A stretch of 64,000 nt of DNA, from NCBI GenBank assembly GCA_934273635.1, contig CAKQSV010000004.1, positions 53,784-117,783 of the forward strand, read 5' to 3'. This DNA is from an uncultured Alphaproteobacteria bacterium. GTDB lineage: Bacteria; Pseudomonadota; Alphaproteobacteria; RF32; CAG-239. Both the position numbers and the translations under genes were made by a program. A model generated the notes under the pieces. That model saw only the letters and a program-made list of their open reading frames with translations. It ran no database searches and was not told the origin of the DNA. Shown here piece after piece: positions 25,404-34,924 of the stretch (the stretch's first letter is position 1; every line of letters starts with the position of its first letter).

Positions 25404-26522
25404 ATGCTGTCGTTAAAGAAAAATATAATCGCGATTTGCGGGTTGACAATGATGATGTTGAGCGGGGGCGAGGTTTGCGCCAGTTCCAGAATCAAGGATA
25501 TTGCCGATTTTGAAGGCGTGAGGGAAAACCAACTTATCGGTTATGGTTTGGTTGTGGGTTTGAACGGCACCGGCGACAACATTAAATCTATTAATTTTGC
25601 CAAAGAGAGTATGATTTCAATGTTGGACAGGCTCGGGGTTAATGCCCGCGACGGTCAGCTGAAGTCTAAGAACGTGGCCGCGGTTATGGTGACGGCAAGT
25701 TTGCCGCCGTTTGCCCGTCAGGGAACGCGGATTGACGTTATGGTCAGCGCAATGGGCGATGCCAAAAATCTGCAGGGCGGTACGTTGGCAGCAACGCCGT
25801 TGATGGGCGCAAACGGCGAGGTTTATGCCGTGGCGCAGGGACAAATCGCCACCGCGAGCGTGGCGGCGAGCGCCGGCGGAACTTCGGTGACAAAAGGTGT
25901 GCCGACTGCCGGCAGAATTGCCAACGGCGCGATTATTGAAAACGAGATTGATTTTGATTTTGACAGTTTGGAGACGATTACTATCGCTTTGCGCAATCCT
26001 GACTTTACGACGGCGCGGCGTATATCTGACGCTGTAAACGCCATGTTGGGCGAGATGAAAGCCAAGGCGTTGGATCCGGCGACGGTGGAAGTCGAAGTGC
26101 CCGAGCAATATCAGGACAATTTGGTGGCGTTGATGACCAAAATCGAGCAATTACAGGTTCAGCCCGACCAGATAGCCAAGGTGGTTATTGATGAAAGCTC
26201 AGGGATTATCGTTATCGGTAAAGACGTGAAAATCAATCGTTTGGCGATTGCGCAGGGGAACTTGACCATTAAAATTACGGAAGTGCCGTTTGTGTCGCAA
26301 CCGTTGCCGTTTGCTAACGGCGAGACAGTGGTGGGCGCAACCTCGGTGATTGATGTGAACGAAGGAGTGGACAGCAAGCTCAGCGTGTTGGACACCGGCG
26401 TCAATTTGCAGGAGTTGGTGGACGGTTTGAACGCTTTGGGTGTGACCCCGCGCGATTTAATCAGCATTTTGCAGGCGATTAAGGCCAGCGGAGCGTTGCA
26501 GGCGGATATTGAGGTGATTTAA
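25404..26522 (+). CDS. flgI: Flagellar P-ring protein FlgI
   Basis: 372 residues with a signal peptide (ending near EVCASSRI) and family hallmarks RIKDIADFEGVRENQLIGYG, VVGLNGTGD and the C-terminal LQELVDGLNALGVTPRDLISILQAI. It forms the ring around the rod in the peptidoglycan layer. Expressed from a sigma-54 promoter and heads an operon with flgJ-like, flgN-like, flgK and flgL genes. Confidence 0.97.
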   Translation: MLSLKKNIIAICGLTMMMLSGGEVCASSRIKDIADFEGVRENQLIGYGLVVGLNGTGDNIKSINFAKESMISMLDRLGVNARDGQLKSKNVAAVMVTASLPPFARQGTRIDVMVSAMGDAKNLQGGTLAATPLMGANGEVYAVAQGQIATASVAASAGGTSVTKGVPTAGRIANGAIIENEIDFDFDSLETITIALRNPDFTTARRISDAVNAMLGEMKAKALDPATVEVEVPEQYQDNLVALMTKIEQLQVQPDQIAKVVIDESSGIIVIGKDVKINRLAIAQGNLTIKITEVPFVSQPLPFANGETVVGATSVIDVNEGVDSKLSVLDTGVNLQELVDGLNALGVTPRDLISILQAIKASGALQADIEVI

Positions 26523-26523
26523 G

Positions 26524-26877
26524 ATGAGCGGTTTAATCGGAAATATGGATTTGTCTCAGGTGAAGTACAGCTTGCAACCGCAAGCCAATACCAAGCTGAC
26601 CGCTAGTAATAAGGCCTTTGATTTGAACGAGGCAAAGCAGGCGGCGGAAGATTTTGAGGCGTTTTTTGTGACCACAACTTTGGAATCTATGTTTGAGGGT
26701 GTGGAGACGGACGGCTTTTTCGGGGGCGGTTCTTCTGAGAAAATTTATCGCTCCATGCTATTTAATGAATATGGAAAATTGATGGCCAAGAGCGGTACGG
26801 TCGGTGTGAGCGCGCAAGTTATGGATACGATTTTGGCCATGCAGGAGGCCGGCTCTCAGGAGCAGATTGCAGAATAG
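26524..26877 (+). CDS. FlgJ-like rod-binding protein, single domain
   Basis: 117 residues, starting 1 nt after flgI. The segment EAKQAAEDFEAFFVTTTLESMFEGV and SEKIYRSMLFNEYGKLMAKSG is the rod-binding/Rod-capping domain (FlgJ N-terminus). The C-terminal muramidase domain of enteric FlgJ is absent, as usual in Alphaproteobacteria, so peptidoglycan cutting for rod passage must come from elsewhere. Confidence 0.88.
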   Translation: MSGLIGNMDLSQVKYSLQPQANTKLTASNKAFDLNEAKQAAEDFEAFFVTTTLESMFEGVETDGFFGGGSSEKIYRSMLFNEYGKLMAKSGTVGVSAQVMDTILAMQEAGSQEQIAE

Positions 26878-26888
26878 CGAGGTGTGAG

Positions 26889-27341
26889 ATGGAAAACGAA
26901 GCAAAAACAGACATAGCGCAAAAAATCGGTGATTATAACGAGGTAATCGTGCGTTTTGCCGAGCTGTTGCGCGCCGAGAACGAGGCTTTGCGAGCTTTTG
27001 ACGTGGCGCGGGTTTCGGCTTTGTTTGAGCAAAAAAGCAAGTTGTCGTTGGCTTATCGCTCAATGGTGGCGTTTTTTATCAAACATCAGGAGGATTTAAG
27101 GTCTGTCAGCGGGGCGCAAAAAGAGACCTTGCGTCAGCATTCGATGGAGCTGGAAAGCCTGTTTAAGGAAAATGACTTGTTGCTGAAAACCAGAATGGAA
27201 ACCAGCAAGACCGTGGTCGGCGCGATTGTGGACGCCACAAAAATGGCGGCGGAGGCGCGGGCGACATCTTATGGCGCAAGCGGAACGTATGCCCGTTTGA
27301 GCAGTCAGAACAGCGCAATGGCGATAAACAGAACACTTTAG
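26889..27341 (+). CDS. FlgN-like flagellar chaperone
   Basis: 150 residues, almost all alpha-helical, with leucine-rich heptads (IVRFAELLRAENEALRAFDV). It lies between the flgJ-like gene and flgK with gaps of 11 and 9 nt, the classical place of the FlgN export chaperone for hook-associated proteins. Sequence identity to FlgN is low, so the call relies on length, composition and position. Confidence 0.65.
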   Translation: MENEAKTDIAQKIGDYNEVIVRFAELLRAENEALRAFDVARVSALFEQKSKLSLAYRSMVAFFIKHQEDLRSVSGAQKETLRQHSMELESLFKENDLLLKTRMETSKTVVGAIVDATKMAAEARATSYGASGTYARLSSQNSAMAINRTL

Positions 27342-27350
27342 GAGGCGGAA

Positions 27351-29516
27351 ATGGCGTTAGTTTCAGGATTAAACAGTGCTCTGAGCGGTATGCAGGCGGC
27401 GCAATCGCAAATTGGTATCATCAGCAATAATTTGGCTAATGTGGACACGGTCGGTTACACCCGTAAAACCGCGCAGCAGCAAAGCAGCGTTTTGGCGGGG
27501 ATGGGCGTTGGCGTTAAGCTCGCCAATATTGACCGCGTGGTTGACCAAAGTTTGTTACGCAGTTATTTGTCCGCCAATTCGACCAATGGAAATTTGAATA
27601 AGTCTAATGATTATTTGAGCAAGACGGAGAACCTTATCGGAACGCCGGAGGGCGAAAATTCAATCGCCGCCGATGTGGCGGGGTTACAGTCAAGTTTTGA
27701 TACTTTGGCGACCGATGTGACATCTTCGGCAAATCGACATTCTTTGGTTGCAAGCGCAAGCAGTTTGGCAAGTCGCTTGAAGACTTTGTCTCAAAATATT
27801 CAAAGCTTGCGCGGCGACGCTGATATGGAAATTGAAGAGGTGTGCGGCAAGATTAACACCCAACTTAAAACCATTGCCAACTTAAATAATCAGATTGTGA
27901 AATATAAGGCTTTGGGCACGGATGGCGCGGCGGATTTGGAAGACCAACGCGATGAGGCGTTGAAAACGCTCAGCGGTTATATTGATATTTCTTATTATAC
28001 CCGTGATAACGGCGAGGTGGTGATTCAGACCAAGGGCGGCGTGTCTTTGCTTGATAAAGATATGCATGAGTTGTCACATGGCGCAATATCTCAAGCCGGC
28101 ACCAATATGTCTTATGCAAATGGTAATATTAACGGCATTTATGTGGACGGCGAAGACATTACCACGGTTGTCAGAGACGGCGAACTGAAAGGTTTGATTG
28201 ATATTCGCGACACCACGCTGCCGTCTTTGCAAACGCAACTTGACGAGTTGGCCGGCGTGATGAAAGAGACGATTAACGCCGTGCACAATCTGGGAACGTC
28301 TTATCCGGGGGCAATGACCAAAATTGAAGGAAGTCGCAGTTTTATTAAGCCTGACGAGCAGATTGTGAAGATTGAAAAAGGCGATGTGCGGTTTGCCATT
28401 TTTGACACCGACGGCAAGCAGGTGAAAACGGCGTCTTTGCTTGGTGATTTGGGGTATAATCCCAATGGCGAATCGGTGACGGACTTGGTTGGGCGCATTA
28501 ATGATTGGCTCAAGCAGACTTTGCCCAACGCTTCGGCCGAGATTGACGAGAACGGGCGCTTGGTGATTGACAGCGGCGACAGCAGCTATTATTTCTCAAT
28601 TATGGATACCGAAACTTCGGCGATGGGAAGCGCACAACAAAACGCCACGATTAGTCTTGACAACAACGGCGATGGTTCGGCGGATCGTACTTTTGCCGGA
28701 TTTTCAAACTTTTTGGGTTTGAACGACTTTTTTGTGACCAATACCAAAGAATATGTTTATGAATCTAACGTGATGAGCAAAACCGTTGATTTGGGCGTGC
28801 GCAAGAATATTACGTTGAACATCGCCACACCGTCGCTCAATTCCAACATTGTGGTTTCGGCCGGTGATAATTTGCAGGATATTGTGAACAAAATTAATAA
28901 TAATCCGGATCTGTCGTCGCAGGTTATGGCGTCTTTGGTGCCAAACGGCAGTGGGTATATGTTGCAAATCACCAACTCGAGCGGCGAGCAAATGGAAATC
29001 AGCGAAGTGGCGCAGGGCGGCGCAACCAGCGGCTTTTTAAATCGTATCGGGTTGAAAGTTTCGAACAGCAATGTGGCGTCGCAGATGCAGGTGCGTGAAG
29101 ATATTGTGCTTAATCCGAATATGTTGGCGGTGGGCGCGCCCGAGTTCAATAAATCGACCGGTGAATATCAGCTTAATGACGGTAATAATAGTGTGGCCAA
29201 CCAAATGGCCAAGGCGTTTGCGCAAGAACATGTGTTTGGACAATCCGGCTCTTTGGCTAAGATGACAACCTCGCTGGCGGATTATGCCTCAACCTTTGTG
29301 GGGAGCATTGCCAGTCAGGCGAGCAGTGCCGCAAGTGATGCCGATTATCAGTCGGAGTTGGTTAATTCTATTTATAATCAACAGGCGCAAATCAGCGGTG
29401 TGGACAGTGATACCGAGTTGGCAAACCTGATTATTTATCAACAGAGTTATTCAGCTTGCGCGCAGGTGTGGAGCGCCACCAAAGAGCTGATAGATATTCT
29501 GTTCAATGCTTTGTAA
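27351..29516 (+). CDS. flgK: Flagellar hook-associated protein FlgK
   Basis: 721 residues. The N-terminus SALSGMQAAQSQIGIISNN with NVDTVGYTRK is the flagellar rod/hook D0 motif, and the C-terminus (SGVDSDTELANLIIYQQSYSA…) is the matching D0 helix of FlgK. It joins hook to filament together with FlgL. GGAGG sits 5 nt before the ATG. At 721 residues it is longer than the enteric protein because of an enlarged exposed middle. Confidence 0.95.
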   Translation: MALVSGLNSALSGMQAAQSQIGIISNNLANVDTVGYTRKTAQQQSSVLAGMGVGVKLANIDRVVDQSLLRSYLSANSTNGNLNKSNDYLSKTENLIGTPEGENSIAADVAGLQSSFDTLATDVTSSANRHSLVASASSLASRLKTLSQNIQSLRGDADMEIEEVCGKINTQLKTIANLNNQIVKYKALGTDGAADLEDQRDEALKTLSGYIDISYYTRDNGEVVIQTKGGVSLLDKDMHELSHGAISQAGTNMSYANGNINGIYVDGEDITTVVRDGELKGLIDIRDTTLPSLQTQLDELAGVMKETINAVHNLGTSYPGAMTKIEGSRSFIKPDEQIVKIEKGDVRFAIFDTDGKQVKTASLLGDLGYNPNGESVTDLVGRINDWLKQTLPNASAEIDENGRLVIDSGDSSYYFSIMDTETSAMGSAQQNATISLDNNGDGSADRTFAGFSNFLGLNDFFVTNTKEYVYESNVMSKTVDLGVRKNITLNIATPSLNSNIVVSAGDNLQDIVNKINNNPDLSSQVMASLVPNGSGYMLQITNSSGEQMEISEVAQGGATSGFLNRIGLKVSNSNVASQMQVREDIVLNPNMLAVGAPEFNKSTGEYQLNDGNNSVANQMAKAFAQEHVFGQSGSLAKMTTSLADYASTFVGSIASQASSAASDADYQSELVNSIYNQQAQISGVDSDTELANLIIYQQSYSACAQVWSATKELIDILFNAL

Positions 29517-29530
29517 GGGGAGATTGAAAC

Positions 29531-31441
29531 ATGAGAGTTCCTACATATGCAAACTATATGAACATGGCCTCGGCCATTAACAACAATAAGAGTCTGGTTG
29601 ATAAATACAGTTATCAGTCGGTGAGCGGGTTGAAGTATCAAAACTATTCCGGATACGGCATGGGCGCGTATAATATTGTGTCTATGGAGTCAACGCTCAA
29701 AGTGACAAACACGTTTATGGAAAACAATAAACTTGCCAATATTGAGCTGAAAACCTCAAATTTGGCGATTGAGACTATTACGAACTCTTTGGCTGATGTT
29801 AAAACCGCGTTGACCGATTTTTATGGTACGGATTTGAGTCGGGTTTCGCCTGATTATACCGGCGGGGAGCTGAAGTTTACGGATGATAATGTCAACACCT
29901 ATCTGGGCAAAACGCTGACCATTAACGGCACGACTTATACCTTTGCCAATGATGACGCGGACGCCAACAACATTAATATTAACGGCAAAACCTCGGCGGC
30001 GGAGATTATGCAGGCGGTGGCTGATAAGGTGGGGAGCGCTGATTTTAAGTATGAAGAGGGCAAGCTGTCGTTTCCGCTCTATACGATTGACGGCAAATCG
30101 ACCCTGTTGACCGAAGAACCGGCAAAATCTGCCGTGGAGACCGGCAAAACTTACACCATGAACGCCGATCAGTCGTTGGCTTTGGAAAATTTACAGAATT
30201 TGGCGTTTTCAACCATGCAGATGATTGCTGACGCGCTGAACACCAATGTGAACGGCAAGTATATTTACGGCGGCGGTTCAAGCACAGCGCCGGTCAAGTT
30301 TGACTTTGGCAGTTTGTCGGAATTTCAGGCTTATTATGACGGCGTGAATACTTCATATCCGTCATCGTCGGCGGCAGTACTCTCTAATTTTAAGGTTGAC
30401 GCCTCAAATACCGGCGATGTGGAATTTGCGCTGAAAGCCGGTTCTAAAAATGAGGGCACGATTACCGCCACTAACGGCAGTTTTTTGAAACCGGCGGTGG
30501 CTTTGAACGCCGCTAATGCCGGCGAGGTTAGTTTTGACAGCGCCGCCAACACGATGAAAGCCACGGAATATGGCGCATACAGCACGCTGAAAGCCGGCGA
30601 CACCATTGTGATTAACGGGGGTAACGCGCAGTTGGGCGGTAATGCCAAGGCTTATGTGGTGAAGTCGGTTTCGGCCGACGGGCGCACGGTGACGTTTGAT
30701 GACAGCACCAGAGTAGCTGAAGACGCCACTCTTACGCCGGACAGCGATGTGGTGATTAACAGCACGTTCGCGGTCGGCAGCGTGATTAATTTGGACGGCT
30801 TTGACAACAAGAATCTGGCGGCGGGCGCGACGGTGACGGGAATCAGCGACGACGGCACTCAGCTTTATGTTAAGGTTGACGGCGATAGATTTCCGACAAC
30901 ATCTTCGACCGGCAACACCAAGTGGTCGATTGCGGCGGAATCGTATTACGCAGGTGGCGATTTGGAATATAATCAGCGTATTTCCGAAAGCCAGAATATC
31001 AGCTTTGACGTGAAAGCCAGTGATCCGGCGTTTGAAAAGATTTTTAGAGCGTTGGGACAAATCGCTCAGGGCAATTTGGTCGATACCTCCAATCCGGCAG
31101 AGACCGGCGTTGCAGATACCAACAAAACACTGGAGTTGGTGCAGAACGCGCTTGATTTAATCAGCAGCGCTACCAGCGGCACGGGCGATGTCAGCAGCGC
31201 TAAAAATTCGAGCCTGTATGCGGTGACCGCTAAGATTAACGCCAACTACACGGTGTTGAACAAGGTTATGGAAAATCAGACGTTGGCGGTTTCTAATTTG
31301 GAGACCAATATCGGCACGCTGAAAAACGCCGACAAAAACGAGGCGGCGGTGAAGTTATTGATGGCTGAGAGTGCGTTGGAGGCTTCGTATTCGGTCTTGT
31401 CAAGCGTTTCTAACTTGTCGTTGCTGAATTATATGAAGTAG
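29531..31441 (+). CDS. flgL: Flagellar hook-associated protein FlgL
   Basis: 636 residues, about twice enteric FlgL. N-terminus MRVPTYANYMNMASAINNNKSLVDKY and C-terminus KLLMAESALEASYSVLSSVSNLSLLNYMK are flagellin-like helices that pair in the D0 domain. The extra length is a Ser/Thr/Asp/Gly-rich middle (about 270-500, e.g. ADGRTVTFDDST) exposed at the filament base. Last gene of the flgI operon; a bidirectional terminator follows. Confidence 0.93.
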   Translation: MRVPTYANYMNMASAINNNKSLVDKYSYQSVSGLKYQNYSGYGMGAYNIVSMESTLKVTNTFMENNKLANIELKTSNLAIETITNSLADVKTALTDFYGTDLSRVSPDYTGGELKFTDDNVNTYLGKTLTINGTTYTFANDDADANNININGKTSAAEIMQAVADKVGSADFKYEEGKLSFPLYTIDGKSTLLTEEPAKSAVETGKTYTMNADQSLALENLQNLAFSTMQMIADALNTNVNGKYIYGGGSSTAPVKFDFGSLSEFQAYYDGVNTSYPSSSAAVLSNFKVDASNTGDVEFALKAGSKNEGTITATNGSFLKPAVALNAANAGEVSFDSAANTMKATEYGAYSTLKAGDTIVINGGNAQLGGNAKAYVVKSVSADGRTVTFDDSTRVAEDATLTPDSDVVINSTFAVGSVINLDGFDNKNLAAGATVTGISDDGTQLYVKVDGDRFPTTSSTGNTKWSIAAESYYAGGDLEYNQRISESQNISFDVKASDPAFEKIFRALGQIAQGNLVDTSNPAETGVADTNKTLELVQNALDLISSATSGTGDVSSAKNSSLYAVTAKINANYTVLNKVMENQTLAVSNLETNIGTLKNADKNEAAVKLLMAESALEASYSVLSSVSNLSLLNYMK

Positions 31442-31472
31442 TGAAACACGTTGCAGTGCGGGCAAGAAGTGC

Positions 31473-31508
31473 CACAAAAAAGAGGGGAAGAAATCCCCTC
31501 TTTTTGTG
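31473..31508. terminator. Bidirectional terminator between flgL and mnmA
   Basis: CACAAAAAAGAGGGGA-AGAAA-TCCCCTCTTTTTGTG serves both converging genes, with A/T-runs on both flanks of the stem. Confidence 0.95.
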
Positions 31509-31521
31509 AATTGGGCAGGTG

Positions 31522-32598
31522 TTAGAAAACGCTGTCAATAATGCCGCCGCCCAAAACATATTCGTTGTCGTCATAAAGCACAACGGATTGTCCGGGGGTG
31601 AGCGCTTTTTGCATATCTTCAAACTCTATCTTAAGTTCATCGGCGGCAGTGAGGGTGGCAGTAGCCTCGGTCGGTTTTTGCGACGAGCGGATTTTGGCTT
31701 TGACTTTGGTTGGCGCGTTTAAGCCCGCAATCGACAGCCAGTTCAGGTTATGGGCAATCAGTCCGCGGTTGAAAGACTCATCGGCATATCCCAAAATAAC
31801 TTCGTTTTTCTCTTTGTTTAAGCCAATAACATAGAGCGGTTTGTCGGCCGAAACGCCCAGTCCGCGGCGTTGACCGATGGTAAAGTTCCATATTCCCTGA
31901 TGTTGACCGAGAATTTTGCCGTCTTTGGTGACAAAGTTGCCGGTTTTGGGCGCGGCCTGAATAATATCGTTAATGTCTCCGGAATAAAAATCCTGACTGT
32001 CGGGTTTGTCACAGACGGTGAGTCCGGCACTGCGGGCAAACTCGCGAATCTGCGCTTTGGTATAGCCTCCGAGCGGCAACATAATGCGCGAGAGTTGTTC
32101 TTGTGACAGGCGATAAATAAAATATGACTGGTCTTTGGTTTTGTCGACCGCTTCCTGCAACTGCCAACGATTGGCGGAGGCATTGTATGACAGGCGCGCG
32201 TAGTGTCCGGTGGCAAACTTGTCAAACTCAAGACCTTGCTGCTTGGCGGTGAGGGGCAGGGCGTCAAATTTTATGGTGGCGTTGCAACGTACGCACGGGT
32301 TGGGGGTGCGACCGTTGAGGTATTCTTGCTTAAAGTAGCTCAGAACGGTTTTTTGATACTGTTCGGTGCAGTCAAAAACATAATATGGTATGTCTAATTG
32401 TTTGCAGATTTGACGCGCCGCCTCAATATCCTGTTCTTCATGCGGACTGAAACAGGCGTCTTTGCCCGCGGCTTTAAATGTTTGATTTTTATCCCAAATT
32501 GACATGGTGGCGGCAATCACCTCGTGTCCGGCTTGTTGGAGAAGGTAGGCCACCGTGGCGGAATCGACACCGCCGCTTAATCCGACTAATATTTTCAT
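31522..32598 (-). CDS. mnmA: tRNA 2-thiouridylase MnmA
   Basis: 358 residues. PP-loop LSGGVDS (7-13), NPCVRCN (100-106) with the first catalytic Cys, FATGHYAR, KDQSYFIYRL and FTIGQRRGLG are diagnostic. MnmA adds sulfur to U34 of Lys/Glu/Gln tRNAs. Unusually, the segment that normally reads SQDICF, holding the second catalytic Cys, is SQDFYSG (201-207); the nearest Cys is 196, five residues earlier. So either a CxxC plus shifted Cys chemistry is used or the protein is a divergent variant. Confidence 0.93.
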   Translation of the reverse strand: MKILVGLSGGVDSATVAYLLQQAGHEVIAATMSIWDKNQTFKAAGKDACFSPHEEQDIEAARQICKQLDIPYYVFDCTEQYQKTVLSYFKQEYLNGRTPNPCVRCNATIKFDALPLTAKQQGLEFDKFATGHYARLSYNASANRWQLQEAVDKTKDQSYFIYRLSQEQLSRIMLPLGGYTKAQIREFARSAGLTVCDKPDSQDFYSGDINDIIQAAPKTGNFVTKDGKILGQHQGIWNFTIGQRRGLGVSADKPLYVIGLNKEKNEVILGYADESFNRGLIAHNLNWLSIAGLNAPTKVKAKIRSSQKPTEATATLTAADELKIEFEDMQKALTPGQSVVLYDDNEYVLGGGIIDSVF

Positions 32599-32795
32599 TT
32601 ATTTCCTCTTGGTTGCGGAGTTGTGCTAAACCAAAGAAACATAAAAATTCAAAGTTTTTACTTTCTTTGACACCGGCACTATAAGTTATTTTTTATTAAA
32701 ATTCCAGTAATTTTGGCACAATTAAAGATTATCTCTTGCCAAGAGGGCAGAATATGTATAATGTTTGGGTGGTTTAATGTATATTTGAGACTGTG

Positions 32796-34559
32796 ATGTT
32801 TAAAAAAATTATCAATAAGTTGAAGTCAACCTACACTGTTCAAAATTATCTGAAAATTATGCCCTATGTGAAGCCTTATTGGTTTCGGGGATTGCTCTCG
32901 GTGTTGGTGACTATTCCTATCGGCGCCATGGATGCCGTTATCGCTTGGGCTTTGCGCCCGTATATGGATATTGTGATGGTGGAGCAAAATACCGCTTCAA
33001 CCTCGTATATTCCGGTTTTGATTGTGATTTTCAGCTGCGTGCAGAGCTTTTTGAACTATGCCGCGACTTATTTGAATACTTGGTTCGGTCGCAAATTGGC
33101 CAATGACGTTAAGTTTGATTTGTTCAAAAAGTTAATGCGTTGCGACGCCTCGTATTTTGACAACACCTCGTCGGGTGAGGTGATGATGCGTTATAACGGC
33201 GATGTTGACATTGCCTGCAGCGGTTTGCTCGTTAATATCAAATTGTTTACGACCCGCGTGTTCTCGTCGCTGTCGCTTATCGGCGTGTTGATTTATAACT
33301 CGTGGCAGTTGGCGATTGTGGCAATTGTGGTATTGGTGGGCGCTTTGTTCCCGCTCACAACCGTCCGCCGCCGCATTAAATCGTTAATGGACAAGTCTAT
33401 TTTTTCGGGCGCGGCGGTTATGACGCACTTTAACGAGACGTTTGCCGGCAACCGAATTATTGCCTCGTATAACTTATACGGCTATCAATACGCACGGTTT
33501 AAGGACACGCTGAATACGGTGTTTAAGTTGGGTATTAAGATGGTGCAGCGTACGGGGATGATGTCGCCGCTGATGCACTTTGTGGTGTCTTTGGGTATTG
33601 CCGTTATTATTTGGCTCGGCAGCTATTTGATTGTGACCAAACAGATTAGCGCGGGCGCGTTTGTGTCGTTTATTACGGCGCTGATTATGCTTTATAATCC
33701 GGTTAAGAGTATCGGCAACAACTTTAACAGCGTGCAGATGTCGTTGTTGGCTATGGAGCGCGTGTTTACACTGCTTGAGAAAGAGCCGTGCATTTGCAGC
33801 AAGACTGATGCGCCGAAACTTAATAAGATTAAGAACAGCATTGAGTTTAAGGATGTTTGCTTTGAATATATTAAGGGCAAGCCGGTGCTTAAGCATATTA
33901 ATTTGAAGGCAAAAGTCGGGCAGACAGTGGCTCTGGTGGGTAACTCCGGCGGCGGAAAGTCGACGATTGTCAGCCTGTTGCCGCGTTTTTATGATGTGCA
34001 GTCCGGCGCGATTTTGGTGGATGGCAAAGATATCAGAGACTTTGATATTGATTCGTTGCGCGACCATATTGCCATTGTGTTCCAAGATAACTTTTTATTC
34101 TCGGGCACAATCCGCGACAATATTATGCTCGGTAAAGAAAACGCTACGTCCGAGGAAGTTGACAGAGCGGTTAAGTCGGCTTGTTTGGACGAGTTTATCA
34201 AAACTTTGGACAAAGGGTTGGATACGGAAATCGGCGAACGCGGCGTTCTGCTTTCGGGCGGACAAAAGCAACGTATTGCGATTGCGCGCGCGTTTTTGAA
34301 AAATGCGCCGATTGTGGTGCTTGATGAGGCAACTTCGGCTTTGGATAATAAGTCGGAGGCGATTGTACAACAGGCGATAGACAACCTGATGACCGACCGT
34401 ACGGTGTTTGTGATTGCGCACCGTTTGTCAACGGTCAGAAACGCCGACAAAATTGTGGTGGTCAACTATGGTGAGATTGTGGAAGAAGGGTCTCATGATG
34501 AGTTGGTCAATAAGCCGAACGGTGCTTACAGCTCGCTGTATAAAATGCAGCTCAGATAA
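32796..34559 (+). CDS. MsbA-like ABC exporter (fused TM-ATPase)
   Basis: 587 residues. Six-helix exporter domain (about 20-320) followed by an ATPase with GNSGGGKST (Walker A), LSGGQKQRIAIARA (signature) and VVLDEATSALD (Walker B). Half-transporters of this type dimerise and flip lipids or lipid-linked sugars; MsbA is the closest generic model. A TATAAT at 32756-32761 with TTGCCA 15 nt upstream is a plausible promoter. An alternative GTG start is 3 nt upstream. A terminator follows. Confidence 0.9.
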   Translation: MFKKIINKLKSTYTVQNYLKIMPYVKPYWFRGLLSVLVTIPIGAMDAVIAWALRPYMDIVMVEQNTASTSYIPVLIVIFSCVQSFLNYAATYLNTWFGRKLANDVKFDLFKKLMRCDASYFDNTSSGEVMMRYNGDVDIACSGLLVNIKLFTTRVFSSLSLIGVLIYNSWQLAIVAIVVLVGALFPLTTVRRRIKSLMDKSIFSGAAVMTHFNETFAGNRIIASYNLYGYQYARFKDTLNTVFKLGIKMVQRTGMMSPLMHFVVSLGIAVIIWLGSYLIVTKQISAGAFVSFITALIMLYNPVKSIGNNFNSVQMSLLAMERVFTLLEKEPCICSKTDAPKLNKIKNSIEFKDVCFEYIKGKPVLKHINLKAKVGQTVALVGNSGGGKSTIVSLLPRFYDVQSGAILVDGKDIRDFDIDSLRDHIAIVFQDNFLFSGTIRDNIMLGKENATSEEVDRAVKSACLDEFIKTLDKGLDTEIGERGVLLSGGQKQRIAIARAFLKNAPIVVLDEATSALDNKSEAIVQQAIDNLMTDRTVFVIAHRLSTVRNADKIVVVNYGEIVEEGSHDELVNKPNGAYSSLYKMQLR

Positions 34560-34587
34560 ATTTCTGGAAAGCTTAATAAGAGAGAGA

Positions 34588-34616
34588 AACAGTCTCAGAA
34601 CGAGGCTGTTTTTTTT
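34588..34616 (+). terminator. Terminator of the ABC exporter gene
   Basis: AACAGTCTC-AGAAC-GAGGCTGTT followed by an eight-T run. Confidence 0.92.
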
Positions 34617-34696
34617 GCGCTTTCAGGGGCAGACTTGAAAATTGGGGCAGGGTGATTATGTTGTGTAGGGTCTGCTTTTTTGAAGGAGGATAAATT

Positions 34697-34876
34697 ATGG
34701 GAACGTTTTTTAAATATCTGATTTATATTGCTGTGATTGTTATTGCCTATTTTGTTATTCAGGGTGTTTGGGAAGATAAAATTACGGAAAATTCCACGGT
34801 TAAAGAGGTGGTTAATCAGGTTGGAACAGGTATGGATAATGCTATGCAAAAGGCAACTCAGAATAAAACGGAATAA
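34697..34876 (+). CDS. Small membrane protein, 59 residues
   Basis: An unmistakable AAGGAGG lies 7 nt before ATG. One membrane helix (YLIYIAVIVIAYFVI, residues 6-20) is followed by an amphipathic soluble tail (TVKEVVNQVGTGMDNAMQKAT). Its TAA stop touches the first base of the sigma-54 promoter of flgE. The tail pattern resembles small envelope-stress or YtxH-like proteins, but no family can be named. Confidence 0.75.
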   Translation: MGTFFKYLIYIAVIVIAYFVIQGVWEDKITENSTVKEVVNQVGTGMDNAMQKATQNKTE

Positions 34877-34892
34877 TGGCACAAAATTTGCA
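34877..34892 (+). promoter_or_regulatory. Sigma-54 promoter of flgE
   Basis: TGGCACA-AAAT-TTGCA, -24/-12 spacing exact, 32 nt before the flgE ATG. The same layout as at flgI. Confidence 0.88.
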
Positions 34893-34924
34893 TATTAAAA
34901 TCAAATAACTGTGAGGATTTTGAT

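Noticed and set aside
26524..26877. Peptidoglycan hydrolase activity of the FlgJ-like protein
   Set aside because: The muramidase domain is absent; only the rod-binding part is present.
32701..32730. Sigma-54 site upstream of the ABC exporter (TGGCACA)
   Set aside because: No TTGC at the required -12 spacing; a sigma-70-type TATAAT is nearer the gene.
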